This document shows positions 52,542 through 62,939 of a DNA stretch of 64,000 nt, piece after piece. Under the pieces are notes generated by a model. The model made no database searches. It was not told the DNA's origin and saw only the letters and a program-made list of their open reading frames with translations. Positions within the stretch are counted from its first letter, which is position 1; each line of letters begins with the position of its first letter. The stretch comes from Suillus spraguei (taxonomy: Eukaryota; Basidiomycota; Agaricomycetes; Boletales; Suillaceae): assembly GCA_016800925.1 (NCBI GenBank), contig JABCPU010000003.1, positions 496,001 to 560,000 on the forward strand. The letters are read 5' to 3'. The position numbers were made by a program, and so were the translations under genes.

Positions 52542-53488
52542 ATGCCGTCAGCTATCATCCAGCCGACCGCAGCACACACTGCAACCGTCATCTTTGCTCA
52601 TGTATGTCCATAATGCTCATTCTTGATTGTGCTAGAGGCAATATTTCACCTTGCAGGGTCTCGGCGACGAGGGAGAAAGTTGGCGTGCAGCGATAAGCGG
52701 CGATTACGACTACAGAAAGCCCGGCGAACTGACAATCCCCGCCCATCTTCCTCATGTCAAATGGATCTTCCCAGATGCACCTGAGCAAGCGGTCACAGCA
52801 AACTTCGGTACTCGGATGCCCTCGTGGTTTGATATAACTAATTTACCACTTCAACCGGGGCAGAACTCGAACAAAGTATTCGAGGATGATGAGAGCATGA
52901 AGAACGGAGCTCAGATCATACACGACTTGGTTCAAGCAGAAGTTAAGGCTGGTATACCAGAAAGTCGTATCGTAGTGGGTGGATTCAGTCAAGGAGGAGC
53001 CCTGGCTTTGGTAACAGGTCTGGGTAGTAAAGACTGGAGAACAAAGAGCTCCGGGGATGAAAGCAAGCTGGCTGGTATAGTCGTGCTGAGCGGTTGGGTG
53101 CCACTCAGAGAGAAGTTCAAGTCGGTCAGTAGTAATACACCGTCATAAATTCTTCTGCCATATGATGAGATGATACTGATCAATCCTACAGCGCATTTCC
53201 CCGCACGCCAAATCCATTCCAGTATTGTGGGGACATGGGACAGCAGATGCAGTGATATATCATAAAGTGGGGGAGGATTCAGTTGAATTGCTTCAAGATC
53301 AACTTGGTATCGTGAAGCATAGTGCCCATGACCAACTTGGCACTCCTGGAATCAGCTTTAGATCATATGAACGTATGGGGCACGCTTCATGCAAGAAAGA
53401 GATGGAAGACCTGGCGACATTCTTGGGAAGTGTCATACCGCAGCAGGTACGGTTTACATGTAATGAACCTCAATTGAATACACACTGA
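52542..53488 (+). CDS. acyl-protein thioesterase / lysophospholipase, paralogue B
   Basis: Same family as paralogue A. Exons 52542-52601, 52657-53124 and 53192-53488; 825 nt, 274 residues. Exon 1 (MPSAIIQPTAAHTATVIFAH) ends before GLGDEGESW, exactly where the paralogues splice, so the position of intron 1 is shared. Triad: serine in GGFSQGG, aspartate in GHGTADAVI, histidine in ERMGHASC, all present. The C-terminus is uncertain: the frame runs on to a stop at 53,488, but GTACGG after IPQQ could open a further intron to 53,514 that would give a shorter end QIQNL. A lysine/serine-rich insert before the second catalytic part is unlike paralogue A. Confidence 0.9.
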
Positions 53489-53841
53489 CAGCATAGTATT
53501 TGCAGCAAATCCAGAACCTGTGAAGCAAATTGTTTGTAAGACGATAGATCTGGTTCTATTCGGTTCATTAGACAAATGGTGCATTGTATTTGCTCTCTTT
53601 GACATTTCTGCTTGACATGAATATTGTGCCCGATATTCCCAAGATATTCGTGTGCGAATCACCCCTATATAATCCCGTGCTTAATCTCGATGTAATATCA
53701 ACGTGGCATGCATAGATCACAGCATCCTTACCCACCACATCCTACCAGTGAGAATGTGGGCACAGAGCGGGGTTCAAGTTCCTTACACGTGGCCCTCTTT
53801 TATGTGTTGATCTTTGTTCCGAAACTGCTCTGTCTTGCGAG
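53489..53841. other. intergenic between thioesterases B and C
   Basis: About 350 bp without a recognisable gene. It contains a box-B-like GGTTCAAGTTCC at about 53,771, but no tRNA fold could be built around it. Confidence 0.4.
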
Positions 53842-54731
53842 ATGATGTCTTTGCCACTAACTTTTGTGACCATAACTCCAAAAGCAAAGCACACCGCCAC
53901 AGTTATATTCACTCATGTACGTGTTGTGGTGATCGTGAGAAGAACATTCATCTTTGACGTGCCCATAGGGACTAGGAGATAATGGCCTGGAGTTCTCAAA
54001 CAACAAGGAGATGCGCACGATCGCATCTCAGCTTCCGCACATCAAGTGGGTGTTTCCTAATGCACCTGAGCGCTCTATCACAGCGTGGAAAGGAGATACG
54101 AGGAGGCAAAGTTCAACCAGGGGCTGGCTTGACGTCTTGTGCGAACCTCTGGTGTATTCGTCGGAACACGATGACATTCAGGAGTATGACGAGGGGATTA
54201 TGCAAAGTGTCAAGCATTTAGATGCCTTTATCCAGTCTGAGATCGATTCGGGAATCTCAGAAGGACGTATTGTGCTCGGAGGATTCGGCCAAGGGGGCGC
54301 GATATCCTTGACTACAGGTTTGGGCGGCAGTCAGTGGAGGGGTGTATCCGATAGTAAAGATGGTTGGAAATTGGGAGGAGTCGTATGTCTGGGTGGTTGG
54401 CTCCCCATGCGGGAAAGATATAAAAAGGTGCGAGGTGACTTTTCAATATAGCGAGATTTCTTAGTTGTGTTTGCAGCGGTTGGCCATGCACGCATCTACA
54501 ATACCCGTGTTCTGGGGTCATGGAGTACAGAATGAATCTATAACATGGGGTCTGGGCTGGGAGTCAGCCAAGTTCATAGGAGATAAACTCGAAGTCAGAT
54601 ATGGGCAGTATACGAAGGTGGGAGAGCCGGGTGTGAGCTTCATGTCGTACGGTGTAGCGCATTGGATGGCTGAATCTGAGATGGAGGACCTGAGGTTGTT
54701 CTTGAAGAAGATTCTCCCTTTAGAAGGATAG
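53842..54731 (+). CDS. thioesterase paralogue C, predicted inactive
   Basis: Exons 53842-53916, 53969-54427 and 54477-54731; 789 nt, 262 residues, with the same two intron positions as paralogue B. The fold landmarks are kept: GLGDNGLEF after intron 1, LPHIKWVFPNAPERS, GGWLPMRERYKK, PVFWGHG, and the C-terminal EDLRLFLKKIL helix. The active site is not. The nucleophile motif reads GGFGQGG, with Gly in place of catalytic Ser. The acid motif reads GHGVQNES, without the usual Asp. The histidine in YGVAHWM remains. The frame is fully open and the splices are intact, so the gene is under some constraint or lost activity recently. It may act as a binding pseudoenzyme; equally, the single A-to-G change at Ser could be an error, though two triad positions are altered. 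Confidence 0.88.
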
Positions 54732-54847
54732 GGGCGCGTCAATCTGACGCTTTTTCTATGTACTGAGACTATTCTTCGCGCCCTGTTAGATTGAAATAAT
54801 AAAAATTCGATCGACCTGGCATTGAATCCCTAACTAGTCCTTTCATA

Positions 54848-56089
54848 TTATGGTTCCTCAACCGGATTCCATGTCACCGCGCCTTTTCCACCTTGATCGA
54901 GTGCATCAAGTGCATTCATGTCATCGTCATCCAGCTCGAAGTTGAAGACTTGGGCGTTAGATTTGATGCGTTCTGGGCGGGAAGATTTCGGAAGGGGAAT
55001 GTATCTATGTAAATGATTCGTAAGTTCTCAGTTAAGGTTTGCCACGAAGATGCTTTACCCCTTTTGCAGAGACCATCGAATGAGGATTTGTGCCTCATCT
55101 TTATCGTGCTGTGGGTAGATTATCTCGACTAGTAAGCTCGCACATAAAAAAGTTTTTTGAAAACTAGCAAACCTTCTTGGCAAGTTGTCTAAATACATCA
55201 TGATCCATTCGGCCCGTAACAAGCGGAGAATATGCTTGTACTGTGATACCCTTTGCCCGACAATACTCAACAATGGGTCTTTGTTGGCAGAACGGGTGAA
55301 GCTCAATTTGATTGACATCAGGCAACTCCAACCCAACGTCAATAATTTCGTCGATGTGCTTTCCGGAGCTATCAAGTTAGTGACATTATTCAAATAGGTT
55401 TAAGTCAACATCAAGAAACGATGAACCCACTAATTTGAAACACCAATCTTCTTTACGAGACCATCCGTCTTCGCTTCAACGAGAGCTCTGTAGGTCGCGA
55501 TCCGGTTCTCCTTCCCAGTTAAGGGAGAATGAATCAAGTACAAGTCGTAATAGCCTTGCGATGCACTCGGCATTACGTTGATATATAAGTCAATGAAGAC
55601 CTACCCAGACCTAACTGATCTACTGATTCCTGAATACATTCCCGGGCCCTTGCATAACCGAAGTCGTTGTGGTAGATTTTGGAGGCTGTCAATTTCTCGA
55701 ATTAACGACTGAATTATTCTGCACCAACAAATTCATACTAATGAATATTTGCTCGCGGGAGATTCCACTTCGTCGGACGCCAACCCCTACTTGAGCTTCA
55801 TTCATGTAGTACCTCGCCGAGTCAATCATCCTTCGGTATTAGTATCGTCAGTTGACTCGGTTATTGTGGAGTCGACCACTCGAGTACGTTCGCAGACGAA
55901 TTACCTATACCCCTCCTCCAAGGCAACTTGGCAAGCTGTTGCGCATTCATCGGTCAAATAAACCCCGAGCCCGATAACGGGCATAGTCCCGCCTGTCAAT
56001 GGATGTGTCAGGCCCTACACCGATGTCGATGACTACAGAATGAAATTACCTGAGAGGAGTTGGGTAGCACTTTGGAGGCTTAACACCAT
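54848..56089 (-). CDS. aldo-keto reductase
   Basis: An NADPH-dependent reductase of carbonyl compounds, in the group of 2,5-diketogluconate-reductase-like fungal enzymes. It begins [15 protein letters not shown] at 56,089, with exons 56089-56050, 55992-55905 and 55830-55739, and further exons down to the end TWNPVEEP at 54,848. Landmarks: [12 protein letters not shown], the catalytic Asp-Tyr pair in [11 protein letters not shown] (Tyr in the second strand), the catalytic Lys in TSKIYHND, the His in [40 protein letters not shown], and the [15 protein letters not shown] cofactor-binding end. About 280 residues, usual for the family. Eight or so small exons make the model dependent on splicing, but all motifs fall in order. 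The substrate cannot be told from sequence. Confidence 0.9.
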
Positions 56090-56605
56090 GATGGAGAGAA
56101 GATAAGGTTCGGCCACATACAGTAATATCAAAGGGGTATAATTACCTCCCAAAAGTTCTCACAAAGAAGCACCTCAAGTGATGATAAAGCACGTGGTACC
56201 ATTCACAAAGTGACACCAGTCCTTGCTGTGAAAGTGACGTTGAAAGTTTGTGTTTTGGCCTGCTGGCGCGAACATTGCTGGATCCTAATTAAAGGCAGAG
56301 GGCCATTGTTTTGATATTGAAATACCTTGATACCTTGCTTGCCAAGGATTCAAGGAACTTCAGTGGATTCCAAGGTATGGGTATGTTGGGTAGTAGTGCC
56401 AGACATAAGTACTTGCCTAGTACTAGTATGATTTGGTGGTGCGATGGCTGCAACCATTATATTGAGAACGTGGAGCCTCGACGTTCTGAACAACGACTCG
56501 GACTCACCTTGAAGAATTCAGAATAGGAACAAACGAGACCAAATAAATCGGAGACGCCGACCTCGTTTAACACCAACTAGACACACAACACTTTTGATCA
56601 CCACA
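56090..56605. promoter_or_regulatory. shared upstream region of aldo-keto reductase and NDUFA1
   Basis: 516 bp between divergent genes. No RNA gene or repeat was recognised. An open frame of 71 codons at 56,311-56,526 has no family features and is not called. Confidence 0.4.
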
Positions 56606-57095
56606 ATGCCTGTTCCTTGGGAAGCTCTCATTCCGTTTGGTATGCTCCCTCAAATTTGAAGAGGATGGTCTATTGACTTGATGATTTCATATTCTTAAAC
56701 ACTGTAGGCTTGCTCACTTCAATGTTTGCAGCAGCCGGAACGCTCTTGAATGTTTCCAAGAGGGCTCAGAATCAAGGCAAGGTATGTTTGAAGTTTGTTC
56801 TGTGAAGTTATGAATATCACCAGTATCTGACTGTTACATCGTCTTCTGTAATTTGCACAATCCATTTCGCGTGGACAAATTGGCAACTCCCTAGCCCGTT
56901 CGATATCACATCGATTCTTGGGACGAGATGATGATGGACCGTGATAGGCGGCTAACAGGACATATACGTGGACAATCTGTATGTGCCATCTTTACACTTG
57001 CATCCACACTTGAATAAGTACTTTTCTAGTCAAACACGGTACCTCCGGAAGGTTTCGAGACGAGTAGCGCTTGGTACACGGAAGCTACATCATAA
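56606..57095 (+). CDS. NDUFA1: complex I subunit NDUFA1 (MWFE-like)
   Basis: A small single-helix accessory subunit of mitochondrial NADH:ubiquinone oxidoreductase, needed for assembly of the membrane arm. Four exons: 56606-56639, 56708-56781, 56895-56978, 57030-57095; 258 nt, 85 residues. MPVPWEALIPFGLLTSMF opens the protein with its membrane helix, then SKRAQNQGKPVRYHIDSWD and EMMMDRDRRLTGHIRGQS, the core of the family. The tail (NTVPPEGFETSSAWYTE) is typical of fungi. The reading depends on splicing, because no exon is longer than 84 nt and simple ORF searches miss it. Start chosen at the only ATG that fits. Confidence 0.9.
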
Positions 57096-57330
57096 CCATA
57101 CAACATATCATGCTACCTTGAATGAAATTGTTCTCTAGATGGATACTACACACTGGCTTTCGGCGTGCACAAACTTGTTATCGAAGGAACAATTATTCTT
57201 GCAAAGTCTGTCAAAGCGCCTGAACCATATTCACTGTCGCAAGGAAGACCAGATTTCTACGTTCGTCAAGTTCACATTATATCTGTATCCATGACCACGT
57301 CGCTTTCATACATCTACTGAAGACAAGGCA

Positions 57331-58793
57331 TCAATCATAAGAACCCATCTCCTCTTTCAACCACGCCCACACAATCTTTTCCCTTCCACTAATATCTATA
57401 CCCAGTTCCTCGTCTTCAATAAACCCGTACCGCTTGCCCTCGAGAGCTTTTCCAAGCTCAGAGTCCAATCCTTGCAGCGTGCAGGAGAGAATTACCCCGT
57501 GTCTAGCGCGAATATGTGCTGTCTGTTGGTACAGGGTTCAGGGAATGCAGCAACGGAAGGGAATAAACTTACGATATCGCCCCACCCGAATGGCTTCTTG
57601 ATCGTGTATTCGAATTCGGGAGTCTGGCCAAAAGCCCAGTCCCAGCTCTGCAAGAGGGGTCACATAACCGCGTGCAAATAACGAAGTGGAGCTTACAGGT
57701 AACTCTGCCATCCCGCGTCGAATGTACCTATTTGCGCGAGATTGTCAGTATCGTTGACGATGCACGGCTAGTATTCTGTATTTAATTGGCGTAAGACCTG
57801 ATTGGATAAGAAAGTTTACCTCATCGTGAACACCATATTCGACTTTGAACGAGTCCACGACAGCATTCACAAACGCGTCGTGGCTAACATTTTCACTGAA
57901 TTGAGCGAGGTTGCACACCGGCGAACGCACAGATGCGACGCCCTTCGTAATCATTGTGTCCTATTGCACCAACATATCAATCAGTAAAAAAGCTCCCTGC
58001 ACTGAGAGCACAGAAAGAAAGAAAGTCCAATATTATTGAAAAATAAAACATACCTTGTCCACCCTCAATAAATCCCCCAGTGTCTCAAGCCTCGTGGTAA
58101 TCAACATCGTCCCGTGGTGGTACGCACGTCCGCTCACGATTTTGTACGCTGAGCCCGACGCCTTTTCACCTCCTACACAAATATCGTTCCGCTCATTCAC
58201 GTCTGCATCGACGCCGAGCGCACGCACGGCCCGGAGAACAACCTGCGCAGTAGCGCCGCGGTCAAAAGTCGTGCGTGGGACGTGGATGGAAAAGTTCGTG
58301 TTACCAAGGTCCTGAAAGTGTTAGAGTAAGTGGTGTATGGGTTTCATTCTGGCCAGGATAGACTGTAGGGCAAAGAAGACATACATGGTATACTGTCCCA
58401 CCCCCGCTGCGCCTACGCACCCACGGAATTCCCTGCGCTCGGGCCGCATGGAGATTGACCTCTTTCCATGGGTTTTGGTTGCGTCCTATGACGACACACG
58501 GTGCATCTCTATACAGCAGGAGTAACGGTTCTTTCTGAGGCGCGTGTCTAAATAGCCTTTATATGCATCCGTGTACGGGTCAAGCCAGTATCATCATCAG
58601 CTTAGCATGTCACGAATACTGAGCAGAAAACCGCCCACCAGTCTTCGAATGAGAGATTAAAATATGGATTGGTCGATGTGCTCAGGTATATAGAATGTGT
58701 GGGTGTTATGACCGAACCTGCGCCTGACGTGGTTGTGTAAAGTCTGCGCGCTGAGAGCATCCGCACGACATGGCGGAACGAGAAGGAGATCAT
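57331..58793 (-). CDS. mitochondrial lipoyltransferase / lipoate-protein ligase
   Basis: Attaches or transfers lipoyl groups to mitochondrial 2-oxoacid dehydrogenases and glycine-cleavage H protein. Exons: 58793-58639, 58556-58385, 58311-58054, 57960-57820, 57767-57697, 57647-57573, 57522-57331. The N-terminus (MISFSFRHVVRMLSARRLY) is a likely presequence. Motifs in order: NPYFNLSFEDWLF, PCVVIGRNQNPWKE, RRRSGGGTVYHD, the GNTNFS strand, the lysine loop KASGSAYKIVSGRAYHHGT, and WDWAFGQTPEFEYTI. In exon 5 the frame breaks at a GG pair (complement of 57,727-57,728); one more G gives the family sequence Y-I-R-R-G-M-A-E-L-P and restores phase to 1,065 nt (354 residues). A convergent neighbour, NDUFA1, ends 236 bp away. 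Confidence 0.88.
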
Positions 58794-59033
58794 TCGTATT
58801 CGGACGCGCGCATTGCAGGGGTGCTCATTTTGCATGTCGGTAATCAGAACTCGTATGTTCACTAACAGGTGTTCACAATTTTCCGCGCTTTCAGATTTAC
58901 AATCTGGAGATCGTCTCTCAAAAGCTTCTTGCACAAAAAAAAATCCGAGGCAAGGTAGGACTGTTGATCTAGAACAGCACAGATAATCGACCCAGGGCTA
59001 TCGCAGGTAGTCTAGTAAATGAGGGGAGAGCCC

Positions 59034-59719
59034 TCACCGCTGCACTGTGGTATATACTGGGTTCTCTACTTCGTGTATCTGCTTCTTCCCTGCTGGAGTG
59101 CCAGGTATCGTCTTTGTCAGGCCCTGACGAGTAACCGGACGTTAAAGGCAGCAACTGTGACACGAACAAGACACGTACAAGCTTTTCAAACATGCACTTG
59201 TTCAAGGTACGCTCTGGTTTCCTACATGCATAATATTCCTAAGAAAGAATGGGAAATGTAAGAACTGCTATTGATATAGCTAGGAGACACCACGTACCTG
59301 ATTGTTCAGCTCCAGGCAGTTCCAGTGCGCGTCAAATTGCTCAAGACATTTTCCCGCATCTTGTTAATCCTGATGGCCTTCTTAGAGTTAACAAACGAAC
59401 AGGTAACGATACGTACAAGTCGGTTGCACACCGCGTAACACGCCTGCCCTCCTTCAGACATTGACCTGGGTCTCCCCGACCCTCATTCTTGCAAAGCATA
59501 AAATCCTCTACCAAAACACATCAGATTAACATCCCTCCCTATGTAATTTGATTTCAACGTACCATTATACTCTTTGCAGTAAGCGCCGATGAAAAATGCA
59601 GCGGACTTCAGCGGGGCGCTAGTTACGCCAAGCTCCTGAACGCGGGGAACAGAGTCCGGGAGCGGTGTTGGATCCTTGTAAGGCTGACTGCCTGAGGCGC
59701 TGTCATGAAAGCCGCTCAT
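59034..59719 (-). CDS. NDUFA8: complex I subunit NDUFA8 (twin CX9C, PGIV-like)
   Basis: An intermembrane-space accessory subunit of complex I with disulphide-bonded CX9C pairs. Exons: 59719-59563, 59507-59417, 59369-59298, 59238-59179, 59111-59034. The start MSGFHDSASGSQ is followed by the conserved PLPDSVPRVQELGVTSAPLKS. Cysteine motifs read FFIGAYCKEYNEDFMLCKNE, then GQCLKEGRRVTRCATDL, CLEQFDAHWNCLE, YYACRKPERTLNKCMFEKL, and the end TIPGTPAGKKQIHEVENPVY. In exon 3 the frame is one base short just before CLEQFD (TTTT run near 59,349-59,352 on plus); adding it gives 459 nt, 152 residues, with all four cysteine pairs. The number and spacing of cysteines make the family call firm. Confidence 0.9.
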
Positions 59720-59854
59720 CGTCGTCGAGTACGGTGAACTTCGGAATGTGGACGATTGCCTTTCTTGATCATGCGGAGTTTTCAGATTCCGTTTTAGGTT
59801 CTGCAACGCCTTGCTCTCTCTTATGCACAGGACTGACACGGCAAGCTAAGGAAG
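59720..59854. promoter_or_regulatory. compact promoter shared by NDUFA8 and the next gene
   Basis: Only 135 bp lie between the two divergent start codons, so both 5' untranslated regions and core promoters must be compressed or overlapping. No TATA box is apparent. Confidence 0.5.
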
Positions 59855-60398
59855 ATGGTAAGTCTACGCTACAGATGTTAACTTGTTATAGCCTCCTGAC
59901 GTGCACAACGTTGCCAGCCTCCAAGAGCAGCCCCAAAAGCCTACCAAATTTTGGCCAAAACACACCAAGTCACAATATTCCTGACAGTCCCCCAATCCGC
60001 AACGATCGCGTTGCTCAAGGATGAGGCACTTTCTGCGCTCACATCCCGCGTCGCAACTGAGGATGACAGCTTCCCTCATGTTCAAAGCACAAGTGACTTT
60101 GAGCTGGCGCATGCGGTAAAAGGGAAGGAGAAGGACAGGCCAGGGGTGACTTACGAGGCCCTCGAGGCGGACAAGGCTATCAGAGGCCTCCTAACAAACT
60201 GGGAAGTACTATATTTTCAATTTAAAGACGAAGACGGTGAGTGTACCACGCGAGCCAGATTCGTTGCGCTAGTGCTTGATTTTGATGTCTTCGTCAGGCA
60301 ATTTGATGCCTGTCGAAGTCTCGCAGCCTTCTCTGCTTGATGATGAGGAGGAAGAGCTTCCCGTGAATAAAGGCAAACGCAAGGCGCTACCCGAATAG
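59855..60398 (+). CDS. small conserved protein, unknown function
   Basis: I do not know a function for this protein; similar short proteins occur in other mushroom-forming fungi as far as I recall. The start codon stands alone in its exon (59855-59857) and is followed at once by a GTAAGT intron; then 59918-60236 and 60298-60398. Total 423 nt, 140 residues. The fold begins with a strand and helix (TIFLTVPQSATIALLKDEALSALTS), has a central acidic stretch, then WEVLYFQFKDEDG, and a tail PSLLDDEEEELPVNKGKRK. The alternation of beta strand, helix and strand at this size would fit a ubiquitin-like fold; that is a guess. Acidic patch plus basic tail suggests a nuclear or nucleolar partner protein. 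It shares its promoter with NDUFA8. Confidence 0.75.
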
Positions 60399-60496
60399 CC
60401 ATCTTACGCCGCATGAAGTTCCGAATATTATATTGTGAGGATATACTACGAAGAGCATGAAGAGGCAGGAGTCAGATCGTACTACTGCAGCCAGTA

Positions 60497-61114
60497 TTAT
60501 GACCGCCATGGGCGCGGGGTATATGGGAGCAATGCAGCAGCTACCCGCCGACCCTCTTCTGCGAGCAAGTTATACGTCGAGCACGCGTTTCTCTGGAAGT
60601 CCGAGAAATCATCGAGATTAGCACTACGTTCGCAATGTATAGGCAGTAGACCTCACCGTATCCATGATGTCAAGTTGTATTCCCATTTCCTTCAAATAAC
60701 TCCTTATACCCGGAGGCGGAAGCTCCATCCGTCTCCCAGTGCCAAACACTAAGATTTCTACTTCATCTTCAGTCCCCCTCAGTCAATGAATTGCAAGTCT
60801 TTGAATGCACCTGGTTTTGGGACTACAGTCTCAAATATACTCAGATGCTCGCGACCCCAGCCATCCCATAGATGCGAGGGAACGTTCCACAAAAAGACCT
60901 TACCGTCCAGGAAGATGCACGCAGACGGAAGGACAAGCCCGTCCGCGAGTTGGATACCTGCCGATGTTATGGAACTAACTTGCACGGGGGGCGGGACATC
61001 CCCTGCAAGCATGTTCGTGAATGCCGTTGGACGGTCGACACGTCGAATTGTAGTCGTGTGTAAGGTGCGTCGCGACAGTGAGGGGCGGAAGCGGTGTATG
61101 ATGAATGCAGACAT
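60497..61114 (-). CDS. NDUFAF3: complex I assembly factor NDUFAF3-like
   Basis: A DUF498/Mth938-fold mitochondrial protein that acts early in complex I assembly with NDUFAF4. Exons 61114-60811, 60757-60657 and 60592-60497; 501 nt, 166 residues. A presequence (MSAFIIHRFRPSLSRRTLHT) leads into FTNMLAGDVPPPVQVSSIT, GIQLADGLVLPSACIFLDGK, FLWNVPS, then FETVVPKPEILVFGTGRR and ELPPPGIRSYLKEMGIQLDIMDT, and RNACSTYNLLAEEGRRVAAALLP: the whole family pattern. A continuous reading across the first intron would add wrong residues (GAFKDLQFID) and stop; the splice to EILVFGTG is preferred because it matches the family. Confidence 0.93.
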
Positions 61115-61406
61115 CGTGGAAGTACTAATACACGAAAAAGCCTAAACAAACCATAATAATCGATTCATGATGAACGGGACGGGATATCTATATTCTTATT
61201 GACCCATTGAATGCAAAACGATCACAAAACTTATGAATATATACACTTCCCCATGATCAAACGCGGACCAGAACAATAGCATCGCCACCGACGACGCGCG
61301 ATGGTGGAGAGTAGTAATATGCTAATCAAAAAATCCATGCATGCAGTCATTAACGAGCCAGTAAATCTATTCCAAATCTGCTGATCCAAAATCTCCATTA
61401 ACACAT

Positions 61407-62698
61407 TCATGACCCCTCGGCCCTTGTCACAATATCCTCCACCCTGCTCTCGTCCCCACCCTCCTCAACCTCACCTCCCAGTCCTTCCTCAGCACAACGT
61501 TTGCAAGAGCACGCAAACCGCCATCCTCTCGCGAGCTCCATGCGGCGACGCCGGCGTGCTACCTCGAGTGTCTCCCCAGAGTGCTGCGATACGTCCACAT
61601 ATGCGACAGTGATCTCGTCGCCTTTTTGAAGTGCGCAGGTAGCCACAAGTTGCAGCTGTGCAGTGCCAGTTGGGAAGACAGGCTTAGCGGAGGGTGCGCA
61701 GTTATGCGAGATCTGTGGGTCGATACTATGAGAAAGGGTGTATCAAAGAAGAACTAGGAGCTTACGTAGGATGACACTGCATAAAAGCCTGTGCCGATCT
61801 GCTTGGAGGTACCGCAGGGTGTGCGTGTTTTCTCAGCGTCCTCAGGGCGAGTAGCCGTCTCAGGCTACACCATGATATGAGAACATCGCATTCTCAAAGG
61901 CGCAAAAAAAACTCACCTTGTCCTCCCTTCCTTCACCGAAGTATACTCCATATGAGTTATACGACATCTTTCCAACGAAAGTTGCATGCCGCTCCTCCGT
62001 AAGGAATTGTTCAAGTCCCGGGAGCGCAGTCTGCAGCACATCCTTCAAGACGCGGGTTTCATGATCTGCAGGTTTCACCTCGAGGTATCTTAGGCGCTCG
62101 AGGTGATCGTACAACGAGTACTCCCCACCGTCTGTCAGCACCGGCTCGGAAGCGACGCCAGGCAGTATCCCGCGGGGTAACATCCTAGCAGTCTCTGCGC
62201 TGACCTGTCGCGCGACGAATCGTGCCACGAGTTCTGGTGCAGCCTTTTTGGTCTGTATGAGATGCTCGACGAATGCTTTTTGGGCATTTTCCCGTTCCTC
62301 ACGTAGTGTGCCTCCCATTTCGGGCGCCATGGCAGCAGGTAAAGGGGATTCGAGCGTGAAGAGCAGAGTCTGCGAGTGCGCTTTGTGTTGGGCTTGGCAG
62401 TCAGATGAGCAGTAAACACTGTGGAGGCGATCAGAGTCTGGACGGACGGGATCGTTTTGGATCTGGCGCAGGCAGTAGCTACAATGCGTGCATTTCCCTT
62501 GAAGATCGGCGTCTAGAACGGCCACGATTGGATCTTCCTGTAGAGGAAATTAGGAAGGATTTAAGAGACATGTAAAAGGCAATTTACCCGGTAGATGACT
62601 TCACCGGCCTCGAAATCTTTTGTCACAACAAGGACTTTCTTCGACATGGACCCGCCCTTGCCGTCAGGAACATTGGCAGTCTCAACTGCAACATTCAT
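61407..62698 (-). CDS. SET-domain protein with MYND-like zinc site
   Basis: A predicted lysine methyltransferase of the SMYD/SET5 kind. Exons 62698-62588, 62537-61917, 61864-61766, 61712-61407; 1,137 nt, at least 378 residues. An early SET strand (SKKVLVVTKDFEAGEVIYRED) is split by a zinc-binding insert (CTHCSYCLRQI..VYCSSDCQAQHKAHSQ), followed by a helical region and the catalytic half: MSYNSYGVYF, then the ISHNCAPSAKPVFP (N-H-x-C) motif, GDEITVAYVD, and a post-SET cysteine cluster (WRFACSCKRCAEEG). The start is uncertain: ATG 62,698 is the first in frame with the SET strand, but the frame is open upstream to about 62,810 and a first exon may be missing. Substrate not predictable; yeast Set5 acts on histone H4, so chromatin is likely. 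Confidence 0.82.
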
Positions 62699-62939
62699 TG
62701 CCTTCGGCGGAAAGAACGTATAATACCCTATCTCATCTTTAGTCCTGTATTGAGAACACGTACCCAAGTAGCGTACCTTCAACTCGGTCTTTGACCTAAC
62801 GGTGACGACCAAAACATGAAATAAAACTCAGAATCAGATACCATTGAAACAACCAAGAAAGAGATAGATATGCAATATGACAGATAAGGGGTTAGGCTGC
62901 AGGCTACAGAGCTAGCATATCCGTGACTCGCAGTCATGG

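Noticed and set aside
53760..53830. Possible tRNA around GGTTCAAGTTCC
   Set aside because: No acceptor stem, D arm or anticodon arm could be built; the box B match has an extra base.
59249..59464. 71-codon plus frame resembling an oxidase fragment
   Set aside because: It lies antisense to spliced NDUFA8 exons that have a complete cysteine pattern.
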